A stretch of DNA of 64,000 nucleotides from Pannonibacter anstelovis. GTDB taxonomy: Bacteria > Pseudomonadota > Alphaproteobacteria > Rhizobiales > Stappiaceae. Location: positions 372,001 to 436,000 of the forward strand of contig NZ_JBAKBF010000001.1 of assembly GCF_036881715.1 (NCBI RefSeq). Reading direction: 5' to 3'. Positions within the stretch are counted from its first letter, which is position 1; each line of letters begins with the position of its first letter. This document shows, in pieces, positions 8,655 through 16,936 of this stretch. A model generated the notes under the pieces. The model did no database searches. It was given only the letters and a program-made list of their open reading frames with translations, and was not told the DNA's origin. Position numbers and translations under genes: made by a program.

Positions 8655-10421
8655 TCAGCGCATTTCCTGGGGGGCGTCGACTCCAAGAATTGCAAGCCCA
8701 GAAGCAAGAACCAAAGATACCGCCCTCACAAGAGCAAGACGCGCGAGAGTCAACTCTGTATTTTCAGGGTTAATAAAACGTAATTGCGGCATTTCCTTGC
8801 CACGGTTCCAGTGCGCATGCAAGGAACTTGCCAGATCATGCAGGAAAAACGCGATTCTGTGCGGCTCATGCGCCTCCGCAGCGGCGTCAACCATCTTCGG
8901 CCACATCGCCAGCTTGCCGATCAGCTCCAGCTCGCCAGAATCACTCAGAGCTGCATAGTCCGCTGCAGACAGGGCCGCATCCGACAGATCCTGCCCGTTC
9001 AGTTCTTCCGCAGCCTGACGCAGCACAGAGCAGCAGCGGGCATGGCCATATTGCACGTAGAAGACGGGATTGTCCTTCGACTGCTCCGTCACCTTCTGGA
9101 AATCGAAGTCGAGCGGTGCGTCATTCTTGCGGAACAGCATCATGAAGCGCACCGGATCCCGGCCCACTTCTTCCACTACATCGCGCAGGGTGACGAAATC
9201 GCCAGCACGTTTGGACATGCGCACAGGCTCGCCCGCCCGGAACAGCTTCACCAGCTGGCACAGGCGCACGATCACCTCGGACGAACCGCCGGAAATGGCC
9301 TTGCCGACCGCTTCCAGACGCTTCACATAACCGCCGTGGTCGGCGCCCAGCACATAAACCATCTCCTTGAAGCCACGCTCGTATTTCGACAGGAAATAGG
9401 CGACGTCTGCAGCGAAGTAGGTGTAGGAGCCGTCTGACTTCTTCAGCGGGCGGTCGATATCGTCACCAAAGCCGGTGGCGCGGAACAGGGTCTGCTCGCG
9501 GTCTTCCCAGTCCTCCGGCAGCTGGCCCTTCGGCGGCGGCAGGGTGCCCTCATAGACGAGATCACGGCCGCGCAGCACGTCCAGCATCCGGTCGATGGGC
9601 GATTCTCCGCCTTCGTTGCGCTGATGCAGGGTGCGCTCGGAGAAGAACACATCGTGATGCACGTTGAGGAGCTTCAGATCGCCGCGGATCAGCTCCATCA
9701 TACCCGAAATCGCCGCTTCCTTGACGATGGGCAGAGCAGCATCCTCCCCCATCTCCAGCAGAGCCTTGCCATGGGCCTTTGCCAGCTCTTCACCCACCGG
9801 CTTCAGATAGTCGCCCGGATAGAGGCCTGCCGGAATTTCGCCGATGTCCTCGCCCAGAGCCTCGCGGTAGCGCAGGAAGGCGCTGCGGGCGAGCGTGTCG
9901 ATCTGCGAGCCTGCGTCGTTGATGTAATACTCGCGGGTCACCTCGTATCCGGCGAAGGCCAGAAGATTGGCCAGCGCATCGCCGAAGACCGCACCGCGCG
10001 TATGGCCCACATGCATCGGCCCCGTCGGGTTGGCCGAAACATACTCAACGTTCACCTTTGCACCACCGCCAAGCGCGGAACGGCCGAAGTCCAGGCCGCC
10101 GTTGACGACAGCGCCCAGAACCCTCTGCCAGACCACTTGCTTGACGCGCAGGTTGATGAAGCCGGGACCGGCGACACTGACTTCGGCAACTTCCGCATCC
10201 GTTGCAAGGGCAGCGGCGATCTGGTCAGCCAGGTCGCGCGGCTTCATGCCGAGCGGCTTGGACAGGACCATGGCCGCATTGGTGGCAAGGTCGCCATGGG
10301 CCGGATCACGCGGGCTTTCCACAGTGATGCGGTCAAGTTCCTGATCGCTCAAGGGCCTGGGAAGATCGAGCGCCTTGACGGCAGCCTGCACCCGGGTGGT
10401 GAATTCAGCAAAGATGTTCAT
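8655..10421 (-). CDS. argS: Arginyl-tRNA synthetase
   Basis: ArgS charges tRNA-Arg and is class I. The 588-residue protein has an N-terminal Add-1 domain, the HIGH-type motif as GPMHVGHTRGAVFGD, the KMSKS-type loop as RMSKRAGDFVTL, and a C-terminal DALR anticodon-binding domain ending in ILGVDAPQEMR. The start MNIFAEFTTRV at 10421 matches the family N-terminus; the frame is open for 22 more codons but gives no family sequence. It sits between dgt (81 bp upstream) and the SPOR gene, and is probably cotranscribed with them. Confidence 0.97.
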   Translation of the reverse strand: MNIFAEFTTRVQAAVKALDLPRPLSDQELDRITVESPRDPAHGDLATNAAMVLSKPLGMKPRDLADQIAAALATDAEVAEVSVAGPGFINLRVKQVVWQRVLGAVVNGGLDFGRSALGGGAKVNVEYVSANPTGPMHVGHTRGAVFGDALANLLAFAGYEVTREYYINDAGSQIDTLARSAFLRYREALGEDIGEIPAGLYPGDYLKPVGEELAKAHGKALLEMGEDAALPIVKEAAISGMMELIRGDLKLLNVHHDVFFSERTLHQRNEGGESPIDRMLDVLRGRDLVYEGTLPPPKGQLPEDWEDREQTLFRATGFGDDIDRPLKKSDGSYTYFAADVAYFLSKYERGFKEMVYVLGADHGGYVKRLEAVGKAISGGSSEVIVRLCQLVKLFRAGEPVRMSKRAGDFVTLRDVVEEVGRDPVRFMMLFRKNDAPLDFDFQKVTEQSKDNPVFYVQYGHARCCSVLRQAAEELNGQDLSDAALSAADYAALSDSGELELIGKLAMWPKMVDAAAEAHEPHRIAFFLHDLASSLHAHWNRGKEMPQLRFINPENTELTLARLALVRAVSLVLASGLAILGVDAPQEMR

Positions 10422-10501
10422 CGTTTGGCCAATCTGGCTTGTCTTGAAAAGGAATGGCTTGAGCGCCCCGGTTTCACCCTGGGGCATGTCTGGCGGCGGG
10501 C

Positions 10502-11722
10502 CTAGCCCAAATCCGGTGTATCGTCAAACAGGCGGCGGTGTTCCTCGATGGCATAGCGGTCTGTCATGCCGGCGATGAAGTCACACACGCGCCGCGCCCG
10601 CGCCTCTGGTGCAAGGTCTGCAGCTCCTGCAGCCCATTCCCGAGGCATGTCGGACGGCGTGGCCATGTAATGGGCAAAAAGCTCGCGCGTGATCCGCGCC
10701 ACCAGCTTGCGCACCGACAGCACGTCCGGGTGCCGGTACATGCGGGCAAAGAGGAAGCGCTTCACTTCCTTTTCGGCCCTGCTCATTTCGGCGGAGAAGT
10801 CCACCACCGCGTGCCCAGCCTTGCGGATGTCGTCGGCGCTTTTCGGCTGCAGCTCACGCAGGCGGCGGATGCCCTCGCTAATGACGTCCTCAACCATGCG
10901 TGTGATCTGGCGGCGGACGATTTCATGGATACGCCGCGGCTCGTCCAGCCCCGGGTAACGGCTGTCGACTTCCTGCAGGATATCCGCCAGGAACGGTACT
11001 TCTGCGATATCCTGAATGTTGAACAGCCGCGCCCTCAGTCCGTCATCAAGATCATGGGCATCATAGGCAATGTCATCGGCGATGGCGGCGGCCTGCGCTT
11101 CTGCGCTCGGCCAGCTGTCGAGGCGCAGATCCTGCTTGTCCGCATAGCTGCGGATGGCGAAAGGCAGCACGCTGTCCTTGAACTTGCCAAGGGGCGCGCC
11201 CGAGGCATCCACCAGCGGGCCATTGTGCTTCACAAGGCCTTCCAGCGTTTCCCAGCTGAGGTTCAGCCCGTCCCATTCTGCGTAGCGGTGTTCGAGCGAC
11301 GTGACGACGCGCAGCGACTGAGCATTGTGATCAAAGCCGCCGTAGGGGGCCATGCACTCATGCATGACATCCTCGCCCTCATGCCCGAAGGGGGTGTGGC
11401 CGAGGTCATGGGCCAGCGCCAGACATTCCGCCAGATCCTCGTCGAGCCGCAGGGCTCGTGCCAGCGCACGGGCGATCTGCGACACCTCGATGGTGTGGGT
11501 CAGCCGGGTCCGGTAGTGATCGCCCTCGTGGTAGACGAAAACCTGCGTCTTGTGCTTCAGGCGGCGGAATGCGGTGGAATGGATGATGCGGTCCCGGTCG
11601 CGCTGGAAAGGCGTGCGTGTCGGGCTCTCCGGCTCGGGGTAAAGGCGCCCCAGCGTATGCGCCGGGTCCTGTGCATAGACGGCCCGTGCCTGCGCCCCAT
11701 ACCCAAGGCTCGCTACTGTCAT
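10502..11722 (-). CDS. dgt: Deoxyguanosinetriphosphate triphosphohydrolase-like protein
   Basis: This HD-domain enzyme cleaves dNTPs to deoxynucleoside and triphosphate, helping control dNTP pools. The metal-binding residues are visible in RLTHTIEVSQIA and HDLGHTPFGHEGE (residues about 80-130), and AFRRLKHKTQVF is the family N-terminal signature. At 406 aa it is the usual length for the alphaproteobacterial type. It is divergent from erpA (194 bp between the starts) and heads the dgt-argS-SPOR run. Confidence 0.93.
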   Translation of the reverse strand: MTVASLGYGAQARAVYAQDPAHTLGRLYPEPESPTRTPFQRDRDRIIHSTAFRRLKHKTQVFVYHEGDHYRTRLTHTIEVSQIARALARALRLDEDLAECLALAHDLGHTPFGHEGEDVMHECMAPYGGFDHNAQSLRVVTSLEHRYAEWDGLNLSWETLEGLVKHNGPLVDASGAPLGKFKDSVLPFAIRSYADKQDLRLDSWPSAEAQAAAIADDIAYDAHDLDDGLRARLFNIQDIAEVPFLADILQEVDSRYPGLDEPRRIHEIVRRQITRMVEDVISEGIRRLRELQPKSADDIRKAGHAVVDFSAEMSRAEKEVKRFLFARMYRHPDVLSVRKLVARITRELFAHYMATPSDMPREWAAGAADLAPEARARRVCDFIAGMTDRYAIEEHRRLFDDTPDLG

Positions 11723-11785
11723 TCAAATCACCCCGCCTGCAAGCTGACCGTACCGGACGGCATTCCTGACCTTGCGCTTCTGCAA

Positions 11786-11814
11786 TTGACGCAGGCCCAA
11801 TGCGTACATACCTA
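11786..11814 (+). promoter_or_regulatory. Candidate promoter for erpA
   Basis: TTGACG (11786-11791), a 17-base spacer and TACCTA (11809-11814) lie about 100 bases upstream of erpA. The -35 is good and the -10 weak. An iron- or IscR-type operator might be expected, but none was convincingly identified. Confidence 0.35.
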
Positions 11815-11916
11815 TTAGTCAAGACAAGGCGCAACTGTGATGACACCCTGTGAATGGCTGGATATGGCCATTTTCCTGCAGAAATCCAGCGCCGCCCCCG
11901 ACAGGAAGCCGAAATC

Positions 11917-12267
11917 ATGAGCACAGACACCCTGGAAGCCGCCACTCCGGTCACCCTGAGCGCCCGCGCCGCCCGCCGTGTTGCGAAGATTCTCTCCGGT
12001 GAAGCGCCCGGCGCAATGCTGCGCGTCAGCGTCGAAGGCGGCGGCTGCTCGGGCCTTCAGTACAAGTATGACGTGGTCACTGCCCGCGAGGATGATGATC
12101 TCGTGATCGAGCGCGACGGCGCCACGGTTCTGGTCGATTCGGTGTCGCTCCAGTACATGGAAGGCTCGGAAATCGACTTCATCGACGACCTGATGGGCCA
12201 GTCGTTCCAGATCCGTAACCCCAACGCGGTCGCTGGCTGCGGCTGCGGGACGAGTTTTACGATCTGA
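11917..12267 (+). CDS. erpA: Iron-sulfur cluster insertion protein ErpA (A-type carrier)
   Basis: This A-type Fe-S carrier delivers clusters to target apoproteins. The 116-residue protein has the three conserved cysteines: one in EGGGCSGLQY (about residue 45) and two in the C-terminal GCGCGTSF. The start ATG at 11917 has AGGAAG eight bases upstream; 21 more codons upstream are open but unlike the family. It is distinct from the second A-type protein (sufA) at 23 kb, so two carriers are present, one in the suf operon and one standing alone next to dgt. Confidence 0.92.
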   Translation: MSTDTLEAATPVTLSARAARRVAKILSGEAPGAMLRVSVEGGGCSGLQYKYDVVTAREDDDLVIERDGATVLVDSVSLQYMEGSEIDFIDDLMGQSFQIRNPNAVAGCGCGTSFTI

Positions 12268-12372
12268 AGGCACATTACCCTTTCGCATCGTATTGCCTCT
12301 AGGAGATTGCCATCGTGTGGTCTGCATCGAAGGCAAAACTGGCCAGACTTGCAGACAGCAAATCCCTGACGG

Positions 12373-12393
12373 GTCCCGGCACAAGGCCGGGAC
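12373..12393 (+). repeat. Dispersed palindromic repeat, copy 1
   Basis: Arms GTCCCGGC and GCCGGGAC flank a five-base loop (ACAAG). Flanking bases (TGACGG before, AGCGTGG after) resemble the copy at 52156-52176. Confidence 0.75.
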
Positions 12394-12480
12394 AGCGTGG
12401 AGAATGTGTCTCCTTTGGGAGCCCGCTGAACACGCTCTGTCCTCAGTGATTGTACCCTGCGAAAGCAATTCCACCGCGCC

Positions 12481-12501
12481 GTCCCGGCCGTGTGCCGGGA
12501 C
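12481..12501 (-). repeat. Dispersed palindromic repeat, copy 2 (inverted)
   Basis: The same arms occur with loop CGTGT. Read on the minus strand the flanks are ACAG before and GGCGCGG after, as in the 52156 copy, so copies 1 and 2 face each other. Confidence 0.75.
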
Positions 12502-12683
12502 CTGTTACGAACGCACTGCCTGAAAACACGCTGGCGGCTCCGAAGATACAGCCCCGCCCCGCAATGGCTACCCGAGCACGTTTTCCCGGGTGGCCTCAAT
12601 CCCCCCTCTCTGGCCATCCCCCCGCACCCCTGCTAACACTGTGAGCCGGAAATCATGAGAACGGCGGAAGGACGGCAGCGGGC

Positions 12684-13466
12684 ATGAAGATCGCCACCTG
12701 GAACATCAACGGGGTCAAGGCCCGCATCGATACGGCGCTGCAGTGGCTTGCCGAGGCAAAGCCGGACATTGCCTGCTTCCAGGAAATCAAGTCGGTGGAC
12801 GAAGCCTTTCCTGCCGCTCCCTTCGAAGAGCTCGGCTATCACGTGGCCACCCACGGGCAGAAAGGCTTCAACGGCGTTGCTCTGCTCTCCCGCCAGCCGC
12901 TGGAGGATATTCAGCGCGGCCTGCCGGGCGATGATACGGACGAGCAGGCCCGCTACATTGAGGCAACCGTTTCGACAGACGGCGGGGCGCTGCGCGTCGG
13001 CTGCCTCTACCTGCCCAACGGCAACCCGCTGGGCACGGAAAAATTCCCTTACAAGCTGCGCTGGATGGACCGGCTGATTGCCCATGCCCGCACGCGCCTT
13101 GCCGAGGAAACGCCGTTCCTGCTGCTGGGCGACTACAACGTCATCCCGGAGCCGAAGGATGCGCGCAATCCGAAGGACTGGCTGGGGGATGCCCTGTTCC
13201 AGCCCGAGAGCCGCAACCGCTTCCGCAGCCTTCTCAATCTCGGTTTCACCGAGGCGGTGCGCGCCTCGACGGACGCCGCCGAGACCTACACGTTCTGGGA
13301 CTATCAGGCAGGTGCCTGGCAGCGGAACAACGGCATCCGCATCGACCACATCTTGCTGTCGCCGCAGGCAAGCGACCTGATGCGCGGCTGTGGCATCGAC
13401 GCCCATGTGCGCGGCTGGGAAAAGCCGTCTGACCACGTCCCTGTCTGGGTCGAGCTTGCAGCCTGA
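12684..13466 (+). CDS. xth: Exodeoxyribonuclease III
   Basis: This is an AP endonuclease / 3'-5' exonuclease of base excision repair (endonuclease-exonuclease-phosphatase fold), 260 aa. Visible catalytic elements are TWNINGVKAR at the N-terminus, the metal-binding Glu in CFQEIKS, GDYNVIP (Asp/Asn), RIDHIL, and the terminal SDHVPVW with the catalytic Asp-His pair. It starts at an ATG preceded by GGCAGCGGGC and ends 47 bp before the next plus-strand gene. Confidence 0.95.
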   Translation: MKIATWNINGVKARIDTALQWLAEAKPDIACFQEIKSVDEAFPAAPFEELGYHVATHGQKGFNGVALLSRQPLEDIQRGLPGDDTDEQARYIEATVSTDGGALRVGCLYLPNGNPLGTEKFPYKLRWMDRLIAHARTRLAEETPFLLLGDYNVIPEPKDARNPKDWLGDALFQPESRNRFRSLLNLGFTEAVRASTDAAETYTFWDYQAGAWQRNNGIRIDHILLSPQASDLMRGCGIDAHVRGWEKPSDHVPVWVELAA

Positions 13467-13513
13467 TCCAGACCGCCTTCATTTCCTCCCCGCCCTCTGC
13501 TGGAGGCTCTTCC

Positions 13514-14638
13514 ATGTTTGCAGACCTTGAAACACCCTGCCTGCTGCTTGACCGTTCGATCCTTCAGGCAAACCTCGTGGAAATGGCGGGGCGCATCGCG
13601 GCAAAAGGGGCAAAATTCCGGCCACACCTGAAAACGGCCAAGTCGATTGACGTGGCCCGCGCAGCCGCTGCCCTTGGCGCGGACCGCTGGACGGTCTCGA
13701 CGCTGAAGGAGGCGGAGTATTTCGCCGGACATGGCCTCACCGACATGCTCTACACCCTATCAATCGTGCCGCAGAAGGTGGAACGGATCATGCGGCTGAA
13801 CCGGGCCGGGGCGGATATCGCCGTTTGCCTCGACACGCTGGACGGCGCTAAGGCGCTGGCGGAGATGAACCTGGAAGGCCCGGGGCTGCGGGTGTTCCTT
13901 GAAATTGACGTCGACCACCACCGCACCGGCCTTCAGCCAGGTGACGGACGGATTCTGGACGTCGCCCGCAGCGTTGCCGCAGCCCCGCACCTGATTCTGG
14001 CAGGCGTCATGGCCCATGGCGGCGACAGCTACAGCGCGAAGGACATGGCCGGCATCGTCGCCATGGCCGAACAGGAACGCCGCATCACTGTTGCGGCGGC
14101 AGAGGCCATCCGGGCCGAAGGCATCCCCTGCCCCATTGTTTCCGTCGGCTCGAGCCCCACGGCCCGCGAGGGGCTGACGCTGGACGGCGTCAGTGAAGTG
14201 CGTGCCGGTGTCTACATGTTCCAGGACGTGTTCCAGGCCAATCTGGGCGTCTGCCGGCTGGACGACATCGCCATGACCGTGCTGACCACCGTCGTCAGCC
14301 ATGCGCCGCATCTCAACCGGCTGATTATTGATGCAGGCGGTCTAGCTCTCTCAAAGGACCGTTCCTGTGCCATTCAGGCCAACGATTGCGGCTACGGTCT
14401 GCTCTGGCACGAAGACGGCACGCTGGCAGAAGGACTGCATGTGAAAGGCGTCAGCCAGGAGCACGGCTATGTGACAAGCCTTGACGGATCGCCCGTGGAT
14501 CTGAAGGCCTACCCGGTCGGCTCACGGCTCCGGGTGCTGCCCAATCATGCCTGCATGACGGCAGCAGCCTATGATGGCTACCATATGATCGGGAACGGTG
14601 CCGTGACGGGCTGGTGGCCGCGGGTGAACGGTTGGTGA
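13514..14638 (+). CDS. D-threonine aldolase / D-serine dehydratase-like PLP enzyme
   Basis: A fold-type III PLP enzyme (374 aa). The N-terminal alanine-racemase-like barrel carries the PLP-binding Lys in FRPHLKTAKS (about residues 36-45). The C-terminal D-serine-dehydratase-like domain has the metal-binding His and Cys in PNHACMTA. These marks fit metal-dependent low-specificity D-threonine aldolase or D-serine dehydratase; the sequence alone does not say which. It lies 47 bp after xth, probably in the same transcript, with no obvious pathway partner nearby. Confidence 0.82.
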   Translation: MFADLETPCLLLDRSILQANLVEMAGRIAAKGAKFRPHLKTAKSIDVARAAAALGADRWTVSTLKEAEYFAGHGLTDMLYTLSIVPQKVERIMRLNRAGADIAVCLDTLDGAKALAEMNLEGPGLRVFLEIDVDHHRTGLQPGDGRILDVARSVAAAPHLILAGVMAHGGDSYSAKDMAGIVAMAEQERRITVAAAEAIRAEGIPCPIVSVGSSPTAREGLTLDGVSEVRAGVYMFQDVFQANLGVCRLDDIAMTVLTTVVSHAPHLNRLIIDAGGLALSKDRSCAIQANDCGYGLLWHEDGTLAEGLHVKGVSQEHGYVTSLDGSPVDLKAYPVGSRLRVLPNHACMTAAAYDGYHMIGNGAVTGWWPRVNGW

Positions 14639-14704
14639 GAGAAAAGTAGCTACAGCCATGCGCCTGACGCATGACTTGATTACCGTAAGGAGCAGTCAGC
14701 CTGC

Positions 14705-14718
14705 TTGATGCACGTCAA
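14705..14718. promoter_or_regulatory. FNR/FixK-type binding site
   Basis: TTGATGCACGTCAA matches the FNR-family consensus TTGAT-N4-ATCAA at all but one base. Its centre lies only about 28 bases upstream of the start codon of the small secreted protein, closer than the usual activating position. It may act as a roadblock, or the transcription start may be unusual. Confidence 0.45.
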
Positions 14719-14738
14719 GCACGTGTTACGCTTGCTGG

Positions 14739-15047
14739 ATGATGACACGCCCTTCAATCCTCGGGGCCTTGAGTGCCCTCCTGATTGCTGCCGCCGCTCC
14801 GCTGCCCGCAGGCGCCGGAGAGATGCCGAAGGTCAACTGCATTTGCAAGGCAAACAGCCAAGACTATCATGTCGGCGATGTAATCTGCCTGCGCGGTGTC
14901 ATCGCCCAATGCGTGATGTCACAGAACGTGACCTCCTGGGAGATCGGCAAGTCCCCCTGCCCTTCGGCGCAGGCCCCCTTGAGTGAGCCCGAAGGACGCG
15001 TGACGGATCTGGCCTATGCGTGGGAGGCCCGTCCGGCAGCGGAATAA
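14739..15047 (+). CDS. Small secreted Cys-containing protein, unknown function
   Basis: A 102-residue product begins with a clear signal peptide (MMTRPS, then ILGALSALLIAAAAPLPAGA, cleavage likely after AGA). The mature part has five cysteines: NCICK, a Cys in GDVICLRG, AQCVM, and the Cys in SPCPSA, which could pair in the periplasm. I do not recognise a named family. It follows a FNR-type site and lies just upstream of the convergent exoR gene. Two adjacent ATGs (14739, 14742) could serve as starts, with only a weak ribosome-binding site. Confidence 0.7.
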   Translation: MMTRPSILGALSALLIAAAAPLPAGAGEMPKVNCICKANSQDYHVGDVICLRGVIAQCVMSQNVTSWEIGKSPCPSAQAPLSEPEGRVTDLAYAWEARPAAE

Positions 15048-15071
15048 AAACGCCTGTGGCGCGGGCCACAG
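15044..15071 (-). terminator. Intrinsic terminator of the exoR homologue
   Basis: On the minus strand a CTGTGGC/GCCACAG stem with a four-base loop is followed by TTTTTATTCC. It lies about 30 bases past the exoR stop and overlaps the end of the convergent secreted-protein gene. Confidence 0.75.
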
Positions 15072-15102
15072 ACGCCAGCTTTCAAACTGTTACAGATCGT
15101 TT

Positions 15103-15957
15103 TTACCGCAAGGTCGCAGCGCTGAGTGCCTCCGCCGAAGGCGCACGCATCGGCTCGTGCTTGGCCATCCAGGCATCGGCACGGCGGGCGGCTGAGCGGC
15201 GGATGTCTTCGCTTGCCAGCGAGAAATACCGTTCCTGCATATCAACGACCCAACCCAGATCGCCCACGCCTTCTTCAGCCGCATGGGCGCGGGCAATGGT
15301 CATCCACATCAAGCCGCGTTCGCGGTTTTCCAGGGAATCGGCCAGATTGAAAAGGGTCTCGCCCAGCAGCGCTTGCGCCCCGATATGGCCCTTGAGCGCC
15401 GCAAGGTTGAACCAGCGCACTGCCATGAGATCATTATTCTCGCGGTAGAGCTGACCCAGTTCATACTGAGCTTCCGCATCGCCGAAATACGACGCGGCAT
15501 GCGTGAAGATCTGGCGGGCACGGGCCGGATTGGCCTTGACCTGCGTGTTCTTGATACCGGTCATGTAGTACTTGCCAAGCGCCACGAAGGCGCTGGACAC
15601 GAAAGGTGCCTGCGGAGAGGTCGGGCTTTCGTCGCCGTAAAGGCTGACAACCTGATTGTAATATTCGAAAGCCTTGTAGTCGTCCTCGGCAACCCCGTCT
15701 CCGGCCGCATACATCTGGCCAAGCTTCCAGGCAGCGACCGGCTGGCCGTTTTCGGCCGCGTAGCGCAGGGAATCAAGCGCAGCCTGCTTGTCACCGGAAT
15801 AGTATTTCCTGGCGCCAAGACGCAAAGCCTCGCTCGCGGTCATGCGCTCGGGCGTGATCTGCTCGTTGCTGGCCGGTGTTCCGTCGAAGGCATGAGCGGG
15901 CGCCAGCAGCATAAGCTGCAGGCTGGCGATCTGGACGAGATTCCGCAAGATACGCAT
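15103..15957 (-). CDS. exoR: ExoR-like Sel1-repeat periplasmic regulator
   Basis: In rhizobia ExoR is the periplasmic inhibitor of the ExoS/ChvI two-component system, controlling exopolysaccharide and motility. This 284-residue protein has a signal peptide (start at 15957; cleavage after APAHA). At least four Sel1/TPR-like units follow, with motifs such as LRYAAENGQPVAAWKLGQMY, AGDGVAEDDYKAFEYY, DAEAQYELGQLY and LAALKGHIGAQALLG. The layout and the terminal YFSLASEDIRRSAARRADA follow ExoR. The frame remains open upstream to 16308 but that part has no family sequence. Neither exoS nor chvI is in the window, so the regulatory role here is inferred. Confidence 0.8.
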   Translation of the reverse strand: MRILRNLVQIASLQLMLLAPAHAFDGTPASNEQITPERMTASEALRLGARKYYSGDKQAALDSLRYAAENGQPVAAWKLGQMYAAGDGVAEDDYKAFEYYNQVVSLYGDESPTSPQAPFVSSAFVALGKYYMTGIKNTQVKANPARARQIFTHAASYFGDAEAQYELGQLYRENNDLMAVRWFNLAALKGHIGAQALLGETLFNLADSLENRERGLMWMTIARAHAAEEGVGDLGWVVDMQERYFSLASEDIRRSAARRADAWMAKHEPMRAPSAEALSAATLR

Positions 15958-16936
15958 GACTCTGGATCTCACCTTGGTGCCGGCTGGCGCACCTTTTCCG
16001 GCCAAGGCGGCAGCACGGCAGGCAGCCTGCCCGGCCGCCATGCCCGTGACGCCGTACGGCGCTGGCCCTGTGTGAATTCGATGGAGAGAGAGATACCCCG
16101 GCATTCCGGCAGCAATTGGGCCGGCAGCATTTGGGCCGTCAGTATTTGAGCTGGCAGTTGCGGCACCATGCGAAAAAAATCTGCGGGAGATGGAACCAAA
16201 GGAAGAGGAATGCGTTTTGACGCTGCAAAGACAGACTTGGGATGTTATCCCGTCATTCCCTGTCCTGTTCAACGCAAAGATAACGCGCACACCAAACCCC
16301 TGATCCAAATCGCATGCACACTGATGCGCATACCTGCCTGACTGCCTAAATCTTCATGCCTGCCGCTCACGCCCCCAGAGACGGCGGCGGCAATTTGCTG
16401 AAGATCGCCCTGCCCTTCCATGCCAGAGAGGGTTGAAGCCCAATCGTGGCTGAACGGCGGCAATTCCGGCGCCACAAGTCATAGCGCATCACATCGCGCC
16501 TGACTGTTGCGGCGGCGCCACAGACTCGCGCCTGTTTTTGCCTGTTCCTGTCATGCCTGGCTCCACAAAGCTCAGAGTTTCCGCCAGTTCCCGCGCCCAG
16601 TTTGTCTCGCCGAAAACAAGCCGGGCAACCACTGGCGGCTGCCAGTTCCTCTGGCTGCTTCCCGGCAGGGACTGGCACGGAGCCGGACGGCCCTTGCACA
16701 CACACTCGACGAAAGCGGTTGACATTCGGTTGTCCAGACCGTTCAAAAACCCCGTTTCGTTGGAAATCCGCGCGGTTCCGGGGCTTTCCCCTTTCGCCGC
16801 AGGCTGGCGGCTGAGACAATCGCGCCGAATCGGGCAGCAGCGAATCGGACTCCGGCAACGGGGACCGGACACACGGCACGGCCATTTGCGTCACACGCAA
16901 GGGCCTGCCCCACAGACTATGGAACATGGAAACGGC
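15958..16936. other. Intergenic region between divergent exoR and parE
   Basis: About 980 bases with no convincing gene on either strand; the open frames here lack family similarity or ribosome-binding sites. A possible parE promoter is TTGACA at 16719-16724 with a 17-base spacer and a poor -10 (TTCAAA, 16742-16747). Confidence 0.5.

Larger units (their letters stand above)
12268..12683. other. Intergenic region with two inverted copies of a palindromic repeat
   Basis: No credible coding sequence is seen here. The space holds two copies of the GTCCCGGC/GCCGGGAC repeat in opposite orientation (12373-12393 and 12481-12501), separated by 87 bp. Confidence 0.6.
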
